From assembly GCA_024693505.1 (NCBI GenBank), contig JAILKU010000070.1, forward strand, positions 1 through 44,105: a stretch of DNA of 44,105 nucleotides, written 5' to 3'. Position 1 is the first letter of the stretch. Each line of letters begins with the position of its first letter. The DNA comes from Bacteroidaceae bacterium. GTDB taxonomy: Bacteria > Bacteroidota > Bacteroidia > Bacteroidales > Bacteroidaceae. A program made the position numbers and the translations under genes. This document shows, in pieces, positions 24,710 through 33,611 of the stretch. Below the pieces are notes generated by a model that did no database searches, was not told the DNA's origin, and worked only from the letters and a program-made list of their open reading frames with translations.

Positions 24710-27478
24710 ATGAACATGACAAAAAAACTCATCCCAATAGTTCTTGTATGGTGGAGTCTGACTGGGTTTTGTGATGAAATCCGCAAAGCCACATGCGAAT
24801 TGCTAACGAATCCCATAGGTCTAACCGACCCGCACCCTCGTTTTTCCTGGCAGGTAAAATCGTCAAAAAGAGGATACAAGCAACAGGCTTATCAGATTAT
24901 AGTTAGCCAAAGCGAAAGTGGTCTGAAAGGCAGAGGAAAAGAGTTGTGGAATAGTGGTCGCATAGCGTCAGACCGTTCCGTACTGGTTCCCTATGACGGA
25001 CCTGCTCTGCAGCCTGCAACCACTTACTATTGGACTGTGAAGACATGGAGTGACTCAGGCCGGGTTTCCAAATGGAGTAAGCCGCAACGTTTCACCACGG
25101 GCCTACCAGAGGAGAATGACTGGCACGGCGCCAAATGGATCGCACTCGAGGAAGACCGTCGTACCGTTGTGCCTGGTGTTCACGGTTCAGGAGCAGCACG
25201 TCAACTTTTGGGTCAGGAAAAGGTTGGCGATTATGCTCAACCCCAGTTCCGCAAAATTTATAAGGCCGTGGAAAAAATCCGGAACGCTACAGCCTTCGTC
25301 TGCGGGCTAGGGCATTTCGACTTTTTCCTGAACGGAGAAAAGGTAGGCAACCACTTCCTGGATGCAGGATGGACATTGTATAACCGTGAAGCCCTATATG
25401 TGGGGTTCGATGTGACCAGATACCTGAAAAAAGGAGAAAACGTCATAGGCGTGATGCTTGGCAACGGCTTCTATAATGTCCCCTACGACCTAGAACGGTA
25501 TTTCAAGCTCCTCACATCATTCGGAGCTCCCAAGTTGCGGTTCTTGTTAAAGGTCGAATATGTAAACGGACAGACCGAATATGTGGTATCCGACCCGTCG
25601 TGGAAAGCTACGGCTAGTCCTATCACGTTCAGTAGCATATATGGAGGCGAGGACTACGATGCCCTGCGATTGATACAGGGTTGGAAGGAATCCGGCTATG
25701 ACGATTCCACATGGTCGGAAGTACGACTCTCCCGTAACGACATTGCCTTGAAGCCTCAACTGTGTGAGCCTGTGACAATTCGTAGGGAGATTCCCACTCT
25801 ACATCTTTTCAAGAATGCGAAGGGACAATGGGTCTACGACCTTGGGCAAAACTTCTCTGGTATCATTCGCGTCAAACTGCGTACAAAGAGCCGCCAACAA
25901 GTCATATTCCGCCCGGCAGAGCTACTCAATCCCGACAGCACAGTCAATCAATCAGCTTCCGGAGCCTCTTATTATTTCACTTACACCTCGTCTGGCGAGC
26001 CAGGCACAATCACCTGGCAGCCTCAGTTCTCCTATTACGGGTTCCGATACGTACAGGTCGAGGGTGCAGTTCCGTTAGGCGAGAACGCAGATGATGGCAC
26101 TCCTGAGATAGAGGAAATCACGGGCTTGCATCTGTGCAATGCAGCCCCAGAAGCTGGCTCTTTCCAATGCGATGACTCGCTCTTCAATCAGATTCACAAT
26201 CTTATTGACTGGGCGATACGCAGTAATATGGTCAGCGTGCTTACCGATTGTCCTCACCGCGAGAAGCTGGGCTGGCTGGAACAGGCCCACCTTATGCAGC
26301 CCTCAGTACAATACCGGTATGACGTTTCATCCCTCTACAATAAAATCTTCAACGACATGGCCACCTCGCAGAGAACGGACGGATGCATTCCCTCCATTAC
26401 GCCGGAGTACGTACGTTTCGAGGGAGGTTTCGAGGATTCGCCGGAGTGGGGTTCCAGCTTCATCATCTCGGCCTGGCAACATTACCAGACCTATGGCGAC
26501 CTGGGCCCGATTCGCCACTATTACGAGGAAATGAAGCATTATGCTGATTATCTGCTCTCGCATGCCAAGAATGGCATCGTCGATTACGGTTTGGGCGACT
26601 GGTTCGATATTGGCCCCGGCTCACCCGGACGGGCGCAACTCACCAGCACTGCCCTCACGGCTGCCGCCTATCTTTTCATGGACCTTCGCATGATGAAGCA
26701 GATAGCCCATCTGCTGGGAAAGAGTCAGGACGAGGCACGCTTTGCCTTGCAGGCAGCCACCGTCAAAGACGCATTCCATCATCGTTTTATAAACCCGCAG
26801 ACCAGACTCATCGAGAAAGGGAGTCAGACGGCCTGTGCGCTGCCCCTTTATGCAGGGCTATTAAACGAGGACGATGAAAAGTTTGCCATAGAACAATTGA
26901 TAGCAGACATCCGTTCGCGCGGCAATGCCCTGACGGCAGGCGACATCGGCTACAGATACGTATTGGCGGCATTGGCCGAGAGCGGGCGCTCCGACGTCAT
27001 CTACGACATGAACAGCCGCACCGACGTGCCGGGCTACGGCTGGCAACTGGCCCACGGAGCCACTGCCCTGACCGAATCCTGGCAAGCCTTTGGCTTTGTC
27101 TCGAACAACCACTTCATGCTGGGCCATCTCATGGAGTGGTTCTATGCCTGGCTGGGCGGAATACGCCAGACCTCCGGCTCCACAGGTTTCCGCGAACTGC
27201 TCATCGACCCGCATCCTGCAGGGGACGTCAATCAGGCCACGACAGAGTATGAAACCCCGTACGGACGTGTATGCTGCCACTGGGAAAAAAGGGAGAATGC
27301 CATGCACATGAGACTTACCATTCCGGAAAACAGCACAGCCCTGATTCGGGTATCGGCAGACAGTCCCGACAAGATTCGCCTGGACGGTTCGCCCCTGCCC
27401 GCAACTGTCCCGTTCGTCAACGAAAGGGAAAAATCCTTTATCCGGTTAGGCTCCGGAAAATATCTCCTGGAATTCTGA
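24710..27478 (+). CDS. GH78 alpha-L-rhamnosidase
   Basis: A 922-residue exported protein (signal peptide to about residue 22; an ATG at 24716 is an alternative start). The opening ATCELLTNPIGLTDPHPRFSW is the fibronectin-like first domain of GH78. It is followed by the beta-rich segment with AFVCGLGHFDFFLNGEKVG and DVTRYLKKGENVIGVMLGNG. The catalytic (alpha/alpha)6 barrel carries DCPHREKLGW with Glu518 as the acid, then GLGDWFDIG and ALTESWQAFGFVSNNHFMLG, and a closing beta-domain. It removes terminal alpha-L-rhamnose from plant glycans or flavonoid glycosides in the periplasm or at the surface. All domains are present at normal length. It lies behind its probable regulator gene. Confidence 0.95.
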   Translation: MNMTKKLIPIVLVWWSLTGFCDEIRKATCELLTNPIGLTDPHPRFSWQVKSSKRGYKQQAYQIIVSQSESGLKGRGKELWNSGRIASDRSVLVPYDGPALQPATTYYWTVKTWSDSGRVSKWSKPQRFTTGLPEENDWHGAKWIALEEDRRTVVPGVHGSGAARQLLGQEKVGDYAQPQFRKIYKAVEKIRNATAFVCGLGHFDFFLNGEKVGNHFLDAGWTLYNREALYVGFDVTRYLKKGENVIGVMLGNGFYNVPYDLERYFKLLTSFGAPKLRFLLKVEYVNGQTEYVVSDPSWKATASPITFSSIYGGEDYDALRLIQGWKESGYDDSTWSEVRLSRNDIALKPQLCEPVTIRREIPTLHLFKNAKGQWVYDLGQNFSGIIRVKLRTKSRQQVIFRPAELLNPDSTVNQSASGASYYFTYTSSGEPGTITWQPQFSYYGFRYVQVEGAVPLGENADDGTPEIEEITGLHLCNAAPEAGSFQCDDSLFNQIHNLIDWAIRSNMVSVLTDCPHREKLGWLEQAHLMQPSVQYRYDVSSLYNKIFNDMATSQRTDGCIPSITPEYVRFEGGFEDSPEWGSSFIISAWQHYQTYGDLGPIRHYYEEMKHYADYLLSHAKNGIVDYGLGDWFDIGPGSPGRAQLTSTALTAAAYLFMDLRMMKQIAHLLGKSQDEARFALQAATVKDAFHHRFINPQTRLIEKGSQTACALPLYAGLLNEDDEKFAIEQLIADIRSRGNALTAGDIGYRYVLAALAESGRSDVIYDMNSRTDVPGYGWQLAHGATALTESWQAFGFVSNNHFMLGHLMEWFYAWLGGIRQTSGSTGFRELLIDPHPAGDVNQATTEYETPYGRVCCHWEKRENAMHMRLTIPENSTALIRVSADSPDKIRLDGSPLPATVPFVNEREKSFIRLGSGKYLLEF

Positions 27479-27536
27479 AGCTGAGAGCAGCGAGGACGCT
27501 GCATCAGAGAGAGTCAGCATCGCTTCCCGTATGACC

Positions 27537-27746
27537 GGAAGTCAATTCCGGGGCAAAGACTTTTCCTAAAATGAAATTTGAAGTCAATTCCGGGGAATAA
27601 AGTTATCCTTCCGTTCCTCTGGAAGTCAATTCCGTGAAATAAAGTTATCCTTCCGTTCATCGGGAAGATAATTCCGTGGAATGAAGTTATCCTTCCGTTT
27701 CTCGGGAAGATAATTCCGTGGCAAAAAAAGACTTCTGGGTGATCCG
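27537..27746. repeat. 42-bp tandem repeat, five units
   Basis: Units start at 27537, 27579, 27621, 27663 and 27705. Each opens with GGAAGTCAATTCCG or GGAAGATAATTCCG (TGAAG in the second), an internal GGAA/TTCC dyad. Units 2-4 share AAGTTATCCTTCCGTT; units 1 and 5 diverge in their second half. Confidence 0.9.
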
Positions 27747-27755
27747 GAAGTCTTT
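27723..27755 (-). terminator. Intrinsic terminator of the FadL-type gene
   Basis: AAAGACTTC (27727-27735) pairs with GAAGTCTTT (27747-27755) over an 11-nt loop. Read on the minus strand the stem is followed by a run of seven T, so it mainly serves the gene ending at 27802. Confidence 0.8.
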
Positions 27756-27801
27756 AACGAGGCAATAAACTGAGTTTGAGAGATTGACTAAGCCTTCCCG
27801 T

Positions 27802-29118
27802 TCAGAACTTATAGTCCACACCGACGCCGAAGACATGGTTCGTGCGGGAATAAGTCTCCGTAACAGGCACCTGCATATACGAAGCCTGGCGCGTATAGTC
27901 GCTGTAGATTGAGCAGAAGTATCCGAGGTTCACACGCAAGTGACGAGTGATGTTCACTGCCCCGCCCAGGCCGACTGAATAGCTGTCGCAGGCAAAGGAT
28001 GTGTTCGTCTGGTACTCGTCGCTTACGCCATAGTCAGTGCGCTGGGCACCGCAGCTTACGGTAAACGTCTTGTTGATGTCCCACTCCAACCCACACAGGT
28101 ATTCCAGGGTCCCGCGTCCGATTGCATCCTGCCGGTTGCTGGCCATCTTGGCGTTCTTGTCATCAAAGAAATGGAACTCGGAAGTGACGCGCAGGTTTGA
28201 CAATATCTCATATCCCGCGGCCAGCGAGAGCAGTCCGGGCATGTCGTAGCGCGTCTTCACACCATCCTGATAGGCGGCAGCCATGGGACCCACAGTTGCT
28301 GCTACAGTCGCTGGACTTACACTGAGCACTTTCGTGTCGTTGGGAATATTGAGCCTCGTGCGGAACTCATAGCGACCCGTCAAAGTAAGCCCTTTCCAAC
28401 GGTAGTTGAGACTGAGAAGGGGAGCCATGCCAAAGCCCTTCTGATCCACGTCTATCTGCATGTTCAGCAGTTCGGCACCGCCTGCGTTAGATATCACATG
28501 GCCACGATTGAATCCGCTATAGATGTTGCCTCGTAATCCGGCAGCTACAGCCCAGTGGTCATTCAAGCGATATGTAAAATTAGCCTGGACGCCATAGATA
28601 TACTGCTTGCCCTGCATATAAGCATCAAGCGTATACATATTGGGCGCCAAGCCGTTCGAGCCCATCATGGCACGCACGGGAATCACAAACTGGGGCACAC
28701 CTTCATCGTAGGTAACCTTGCCGCCACTGCCGACGATGCCGGCCATCAAGCCGATAGCCCATTTGTCGTGCTTGTAGGAGCCAAACAAGGCGGGTACAAA
28801 AGGATTAGCTGTAGCCTTGCCCTTAAATTCGTGGTTGGTGAATCCCATTGCCGGAGCAAGGGGTGCAGGCACGCCAGCTTCAATATTGCGATACTGGAAA
28901 GGCTTTTGCACATTGAAAGACAATTGCCAGCCTTCGTGTCCCCATGCCAGTCCTGCAGGATTACTGTAGATGGCGTCAATATCAAAGGTTGCACCTCGGG
29001 CCATCATACGGTCAAAGGCAATGTGATAGTTTGTGTTGGTCATCAGACCACCGGCCCAAGCGGGCATAATCAGCATACAATTAAGAATGATGCCCAATAA
29101 TAACGTTTTCTGTTTCAT
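27802..29118 (-). CDS. FadL/OmpP1-type outer membrane protein
   Basis: A 438-residue beta-barrel protein with a signal peptide ending in PAWA (about residue 22). The mature N-terminus GGLMTNTNYHIAFDRMMARGA and IYSNPAGLAWG match the plug segment and the NPAG box of OmpP1/FadL. The rest alternates aromatic strands and polar turns and ends in FGVGVDYKF, with the terminal Phe needed for barrel insertion. The family moves hydrophobic compounds such as fatty acids or aromatics across the outer membrane. It is transcribed alone from a -7 box at 29152-29159 and stops at its own terminator. Substrate unknown. Confidence 0.88.
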   Translation of the reverse strand: MKQKTLLLGIILNCMLIMPAWAGGLMTNTNYHIAFDRMMARGATFDIDAIYSNPAGLAWGHEGWQLSFNVQKPFQYRNIEAGVPAPLAPAMGFTNHEFKGKATANPFVPALFGSYKHDKWAIGLMAGIVGSGGKVTYDEGVPQFVIPVRAMMGSNGLAPNMYTLDAYMQGKQYIYGVQANFTYRLNDHWAVAAGLRGNIYSGFNRGHVISNAGGAELLNMQIDVDQKGFGMAPLLSLNYRWKGLTLTGRYEFRTRLNIPNDTKVLSVSPATVAATVGPMAAAYQDGVKTRYDMPGLLSLAAGYEILSNLRVTSEFHFFDDKNAKMASNRQDAIGRGTLEYLCGLEWDINKTFTVSCGAQRTDYGVSDEYQTNTSFACDSYSVGLGGAVNITRHLRVNLGYFCSIYSDYTRQASYMQVPVTETYSRTNHVFGVGVDYKF

Positions 29119-29151
29119 GACCTGTTCGTTTTATATTTTAATAAGGTGGTG

Positions 29152-29159
29152 CAAAGATA
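29152..29159 (-). promoter_or_regulatory. -7 box of the FadL-type gene
   Basis: On the minus strand TATCTTTG is a perfect -7 box, 33 nt before the ATG. No clear TTTG stands at the usual -33 distance. Confidence 0.6.
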
Positions 29160-29254
29160 GGGCAAAAACAGAGATTACACGAAATATAATCCTATCAAAA
29201 TAAGACTTCTGTAGAAATTCAGCCTATTTTATCCTATACAGATGCTATTATTTC

Positions 29255-30109
29255 CTATCCTATCAGTTTCTTTCGATACTCAATGGGTGTGAAGCCAAGC
29301 TGACGATGAAAAAGACGAGTAAAATAGGATGCGTCAGGAAATCCCACCGCCAATGCTATGGACGCTACACTTTCATTCGTTCCCAACAAAAGCGACTGCG
29401 CATGCTGGATTTTCTGGCGTAGGACATACTGTAATGGGGTTATACCCATAGTCCGCCGGAAACTACGAATGAGATAGGATTTCGTCAGACAAGCACAGTC
29501 AGACAATTCCTCGATGCTAATGGGACGTGATATGTTTAACCGTACGTAGTCCAAGATGCGACGGATACGTTCGTCAGTTGCCTCTTCCCGCGCACGGGCA
29601 CGTTTCATAAAATAGGAGAACAGAATTACGACCAAACCTTTTAGCTGCATCCGTTCGAATATTTCCATTTTCCCGAAGGCCTCAGCATAAGCCCGATACG
29701 CCGGGTGACTGTCAAAGGCTGAAGCATCGTAGGTCGGAAGGTTCAACTGCGGATACAGATGACAGTAATTTTCAAAGAGAAGACGGGCAGCCTCGTTGGC
29801 ACTGACTTCCAAGGGGAAATCATAAAGGTCAAACACATTCTCGCTTTCACGGAGCCGCTGATATACGAATAAATAGTAGAAGCCAAAGCCCGGTTCACAT
29901 TCATAAGAGTGAGGCATATAGGTGGGAATCAGATACATGTGACCCGGCACAGCCTCCACATCACAATGCTCCAAGTGCAGAACGGCTCGCCCCTGTTTGA
30001 CATAATAGATACGGGCAAAGGGCGAAGAAATGTCCTTGTTGCCCCAATGGTGAACGGTTTGGGCATATCCTAAATTCAACACAATAAAATCTGGGATTTC
30101 CTTTAGCAT
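29255..30109 (-). CDS. AraC-family regulator divergent from the isomerase/kinase/aldolase operon
   Basis: A 284-residue protein. The sensor domain is a cupin, with WGNKDISSPFARIYYVKQGR and VEAVPGHMYLIPTYMPHSYEC. The C-terminus holds two helix-turn-helix motifs, ISIEELSDCACLTKSYLIRS and SVASIALAVGFPDASYFTRL, and the family closing RQLGFTPIEYRKK. The ATG at 30109 is preferred over the in-frame one at 30160, which would start upstream of the -7 box at 30137-30144. Its divergent position suggests control of the operon that begins at 30240, probably in response to the sugar that operon consumes. Direct target sites are not proven. Confidence 0.92.
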   Translation of the reverse strand: MLKEIPDFIVLNLGYAQTVHHWGNKDISSPFARIYYVKQGRAVLHLEHCDVEAVPGHMYLIPTYMPHSYECEPGFGFYYLFVYQRLRESENVFDLYDFPLEVSANEAARLLFENYCHLYPQLNLPTYDASAFDSHPAYRAYAEAFGKMEIFERMQLKGLVVILFSYFMKRARAREEATDERIRRILDYVRLNISRPISIEELSDCACLTKSYLIRSFRRTMGITPLQYVLRQKIQHAQSLLLGTNESVASIALAVGFPDASYFTRLFHRQLGFTPIEYRKKLIG

Positions 30110-30111
30110 AC

Positions 30112-30235
30112 TTATCTCTTTTCGTTTCTGATGCTGCAAAAATACAAAAAAAACGCACAAAAACAGAAGGTTTTACCAGATTATTTGAAAGATATTAAAA
30201 AAAATGTTGTATTTTTGAAACCCGAAAAGAGATAA
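30112..30235. promoter_or_regulatory. Mirrored divergent promoter-leader region with inverted 13-mer
   Basis: CGAAAAGAGATAA occurs at 30223-30235 on the plus strand and again at 30112-30124 on the minus strand. Each copy lies a few bases before a start codon and just after an identical TATTTTTG -7 box (30210-30217 plus, 30137-30144 minus). Confidence 0.8.
30184..30217 (+). promoter_or_regulatory. Promoter of the aldolase/GH92/isomerase/kinase operon
   Basis: TTTG (30184-30187), a 22-nt spacer and TATTTTTG (30210-30217). The -7 box is 22 nt before the small ORF at 30240. Confidence 0.65.
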
Positions 30236-30239
30236 AACC

Positions 30240-30479
30240 ATGAAGATTGTACTATCCTTTCCTGTTTTATGGGCTATATGCTTATGCAGGTCCATTCAAG
30301 CGAAACATGGAGATGAAAGTCCCATAAAGCTGCTCAGTTTCGGGGATGGGCAAGAAGAGGATTATGTACAGACAACCGGCTGGGTGGCATCGCAGAAAGC
30401 AGATACTGTGTATGGCGTGAGGCCCGGAAACGGGATTGGTGATGTTAAAACAATTAATACTTCAAATAGATCATGTTAG
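30240..30479 (+). CDS. Small ORF of unknown function at the head of the operon (79 aa)
   Basis: A 79-residue reading frame that begins right behind the operon promoter with a signal-like start (MKIVLSFPVLWAICLCRSIQA). It overlaps the aldolase ATG by 7 bases (ATGTTAG), which suggests translational coupling. The remainder contains KLLSFGDGQEEDYVQ and TVYGVRPGNGIGD. This weakly recalls the N-terminal strand region of secreted carbohydrate esterases or lectin-like domains, so it could be a decayed 5' end of such a gene. It could equally be a genuine small exported protein or leader. I do not recognise it as a family. Confidence 0.45.
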   Translation: MKIVLSFPVLWAICLCRSIQAKHGDESPIKLLSFGDGQEEDYVQTTGWVASQKADTVYGVRPGNGIGDVKTINTSNRSC

Positions 30480-31306
30480 TTACACTTAGCGAAATCCTGA
30501 AGGACGCCAACGAACGGCATTATGCCGTGGGTGCCTTCAATTGTCTCAGCCTGGAGAATGTCATGGGCGCTTTGCAGGCAGCCGAAGAACTACGCGCCCC
30601 CATTATTTTGCAGCTGGCCGAGGTGCAGTTTCCGGAGGCGCCTCTGGACATGATGGCCCCCCTCTATCTCCATGCTGCGCACAAAGCTTCAGTACCCGTC
30701 TGTGTGCATCTCGACCACGGGCAGAGTCTCGAGACCTGTGTGCGGGCCATTCGCCTGGGCTTTACCTCGGTGATGTTCGACGGCGCAGCCCTTCCATTCG
30801 ACGAGAATGTGGCAGTTACCAGCGAGGTGGCGCGCATAGCCAAGGCGGCCGATGTCGATGTCGAGGCCGAGCTGGGGAAGGTGGGCGACTCGGGCGTCGA
30901 TACGGCCGATGTATTTACTGACGTCGAGGAGTCCGTGCGCTTCGTTCAGGCCACGGGCATTGATGCCTTAGCCATAGCTATCGGTAATCTGCATGGGCAT
31001 TATGTCCATACGCCGCAGCTCAATATCAGCCGTCTTATCGAGATTCACGAGGCGAACCGCCTGCCACTTGTCCTGCATGGCGGCAGCGGAACCAGCATCG
31101 AGGACTTCAAGGCCTGCATCCATAACGGCATCTGCAAGATCAACGTGGCCACCGCCATACAGCGGGGTATTATGAAACGTATCACCGAGTGCCTGGCGCA
31201 GAAGCCCGAGGAGGGCTACATCCCCCTGAAGCAGGTGATGACTGATGCCTCGCGCGATGTCATAGCCGACCATATCCGTCTTTTTGAGAGCGACGGGAAG
31301 GCGTAA
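30473..31306 (+). CDS. Class II ketose-bisphosphate aldolase
   Basis: A 277-residue cytoplasmic zinc aldolase of the FbaA/GatY/KbaY superfamily. Metal and active-site motifs are in order: CVHLDHGQS with Asp81 and His82, VEAELGKVGD, AIGNLHGHY and PLVLHGGSG, then a phosphate-binding KINVATAIQ. The family cleaves ketose phosphates to dihydroxyacetone phosphate plus an aldehyde. Compact length and the GVDTADVFTDVEE segment are closer to the tagatose/fructose-bisphosphate GatY-like group than to long FbaA enzymes. Being co-transcribed with a sugar isomerase and a PfkB kinase, it likely works on the phosphorylated ketose they produce rather than in central glycolysis. Exact substrate is unknown. 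Confidence 0.92.
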   Translation: MLVTLSEILKDANERHYAVGAFNCLSLENVMGALQAAEELRAPIILQLAEVQFPEAPLDMMAPLYLHAAHKASVPVCVHLDHGQSLETCVRAIRLGFTSVMFDGAALPFDENVAVTSEVARIAKAADVDVEAELGKVGDSGVDTADVFTDVEESVRFVQATGIDALAIAIGNLHGHYVHTPQLNISRLIEIHEANRLPLVLHGGSGTSIEDFKACIHNGICKINVATAIQRGIMKRITECLAQKPEEGYIPLKQVMTDASRDVIADHIRLFESDGKA

Positions 31307-31336
31307 GGGCGGCCTGTTGCACATGAATATGCCCGT

Positions 31337-31395
31337 CATAAATTATGAATCGGAGGAGTCATGAATCATGAATCAAATCCATAATCATCATAAAC
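31337..31395 (+). repeat. ATGAATC-type low-complexity spacer before GH92
   Basis: The gap holds irregular repeats of ATGAATC, CATGAATCATGAATC and ATAATCATCATAAACC, ending near the GH92 ATG. No ORF or promoter box is seen. Confidence 0.6.
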
Positions 31396-31405
31396 CAATT
31401 TAACC

Positions 31406-33610
31406 ATGTATCATAAGCTATTTGGACTATGCTTTTGCCTGCTGTTCATCTCGTGCGGCGGCGACTCGAAAAGGGATGTAACCGACTATGCCGACCCGAC
31501 CATCGGCGGCGTCAGCGTCCTGCTGGAAACCACGCGCCAGACCATACATCTGCCCAACGAGATGCTGCGCTTCATGCCGTTCCGCGACGGCATGCTCGAC
31601 GACTGGATAGACGACTTCGCCCTGCAGATGCCCAACCACCGACGCCACTGGGTCTTCGGTTTCATGCCCTTCTGTACGGACGAGCCGGAGAGCGTATGGT
31701 CGCTGCCCGGGGTTTGTAATAACGAAGAGACGCATCCCCACTACTACCGTGCCCAGCTGGACGGCGTGACCTTTGAGTTCACACCGTCGCGCAAAAGCGG
31801 CATCGTCCGCATGACGTTCGACGGACAGGGCCGGCATGTCATGCGCTTCAACACGCTGGGTTCCCAGGGCGAATATAGCGCTCAGGAGCCGCGCATTGTG
31901 ACGGGCTCGGCATGCTTCGGCCTGCCCGAGAACGAGTGCATGACGGCTTATCTCTATGCCGAGTTCGACTGCGACATGCATGATATCCATCCTTTGGGCA
32001 ATGACGCCAGGCACTTCATGCTCACAGCCGATAACGATGCCCGGGTGGTATTGATGCGCTACGGCATCTCCTATATCAGCATCGAACAGGCCCGGGCCAA
32101 CATGGAACGCGAGATTCCGCAGTTCGACTTCGACGGCGTCAGGAAACTGGCCCGGCAGACCTGGGGGAAACGCCTCCGTCAGATAGAGGTCAGCGGCGGC
32201 ACCGAAGCGCATAAGCGGACCTTCTACACCGCGCTCTATCGCTGCTCCGAACGCATGGTTGACATCAACGAATACGGCCGTTACTTCAGCGCCTGGGACC
32301 ATAAGGTTCATGAGTCCACAGAGCCATTCTTCGTCGATAACTGGCTGTGGGATACCCATATCGCCCTCGAGCCTCTTCACACTATCCTGAATCCCGACAT
32401 AGAGGTGCAGAAGATAAACTCAGTCATCGAGATGTATAAGGAGAGCGGAGTGATGCCACGTTTCGTCCTCACTTCAGGAGAATGGGCCGCCATGACGGGC
32501 AATTTCGCATCCGTTTGGATGTGGGATGCTTGGCAGAAGGGCCTCCGCTTCGATATCGAATCCGCCTACGAGGGCTTCCGCAAGAACTCGCTGGAGCGTA
32601 CCATGCTGCCCTGGCGTACCGGACCTGCCACACCGCTCGATACGTTCTACAATGCCCACGGCTACTATCCTGCACTACGACCGGGAGAGCGCGAGACCAT
32701 ATCCGAGGTGGATACGGTATGGGAACGCCGCCAGGCTGTCTCGCTGACCACTGTCAACAGCTACTCCGACTGGTGCATCGCCCAGATAGCGAAGATGCTG
32801 GGTAAGAACGATGACGAGAAATTGTTCACGGAACGCTCGAAATTCTACCGTAACGTGTATCGTACTGACCGCGGTCTCATGTGGCCCAGGGATGACAAGG
32901 GCGAATGGATAGAACCCTTTAACCCGCGTCACGACGGGCGGGCTTACTTCACCGAGAACAATGCCTACATCTTCAATTGGGATGTGAAACACGACCTGAG
33001 TGGCCTTATCAACTTGATGGGCGGGCGCGAGAAGGCCGAGGCAAAACTGGATGAGCTCTTCCACATGGGTGTGGGAATAGCCAAATTCCGGTTCTACCAC
33101 GTATTGCCCGATGCCACAGGCCTTATGGGTATGTTCCAGATGGGCAACGAACCCAGTTTCCACATTCCGTATCTCTATGATTATGTAGGTGCACCTTGGA
33201 AGGCGCAGAAATACATCCACAGTCTCATCGATACCTATTTCATCGATAGCTACCTGGGTATGCCGGGCGATGAGGATGGCGGTGGCATGTCGGCCTTCGT
33301 CGTGTTCTCCATGATGGGCTTCTTCCCCGTCACGCCGGGTACCACCACCTATGCCATCGGCAGTCCCTTCTTCGAGAAGGCCACAATGAACCTGCCTAAC
33401 GGGAAGACCTTCACCGTACAGGCCCGCCATCTCTCGGCAGAGAATAAGTTCATTCAGAGTGCTCGCCTGAATGGCCAGGAATGGACAAAGTCCTGGTTCA
33501 CCCACGAACAGCTGATGGCTGGCGGAACCCTGGAACTCATCATGGGGCCTCGTCCCAATAAGGAATGGGCCGCCTCACCCTCCGACTGCCCATCCTCCTC
33601 AATAGAATAA
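31406..33610 (+). CDS. GH92 alpha-mannosidase-like lipoprotein
   Basis: A 734-residue lipoprotein with lipobox ISC near residue 17. The N-terminal beta-sandwich starts with DYADPTIGGVSVLLETTRQT. The (alpha/alpha)6 domain has FVDNWLWDTHIALEPL and MPRFVLTSGEWAAMTGN. The catalytic segments are GNEPSFHIPYLYDYVG with Glu582 as probable acid, and GDEDGGGMSAF with Asp622 and Asp624 as the probable base pair. The family removes alpha-mannose in a calcium-dependent way. The last motif deviates from the common GNEDCGQMSAW form, and PNEMLRFMPFRDG is also unusual, so the true glycone may not be mannose. It sits second to the aldolase and before the lyxose isomerase gene. Confidence 0.9.
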   Translation: MYHKLFGLCFCLLFISCGGDSKRDVTDYADPTIGGVSVLLETTRQTIHLPNEMLRFMPFRDGMLDDWIDDFALQMPNHRRHWVFGFMPFCTDEPESVWSLPGVCNNEETHPHYYRAQLDGVTFEFTPSRKSGIVRMTFDGQGRHVMRFNTLGSQGEYSAQEPRIVTGSACFGLPENECMTAYLYAEFDCDMHDIHPLGNDARHFMLTADNDARVVLMRYGISYISIEQARANMEREIPQFDFDGVRKLARQTWGKRLRQIEVSGGTEAHKRTFYTALYRCSERMVDINEYGRYFSAWDHKVHESTEPFFVDNWLWDTHIALEPLHTILNPDIEVQKINSVIEMYKESGVMPRFVLTSGEWAAMTGNFASVWMWDAWQKGLRFDIESAYEGFRKNSLERTMLPWRTGPATPLDTFYNAHGYYPALRPGERETISEVDTVWERRQAVSLTTVNSYSDWCIAQIAKMLGKNDDEKLFTERSKFYRNVYRTDRGLMWPRDDKGEWIEPFNPRHDGRAYFTENNAYIFNWDVKHDLSGLINLMGGREKAEAKLDELFHMGVGIAKFRFYHVLPDATGLMGMFQMGNEPSFHIPYLYDYVGAPWKAQKYIHSLIDTYFIDSYLGMPGDEDGGGMSAFVVFSMMGFFPVTPGTTTYAIGSPFFEKATMNLPNGKTFTVQARHLSAENKFIQSARLNGQEWTKSWFTHEQLMAGGTLELIMGPRPNKEWAASPSDCPSSSIE

Positions 33611-33611
33611 G

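Larger units (their letters stand above)
27479..27801. other. Convergent intergenic region with 42-bp array and terminator
   Basis: No gene seen. About 60 bp of plain sequence follow the GH78 stop. Then comes a five-unit 42-bp tandem array, which runs into a hairpin serving the FadL-type gene coming from the other side. Confidence 0.75.
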
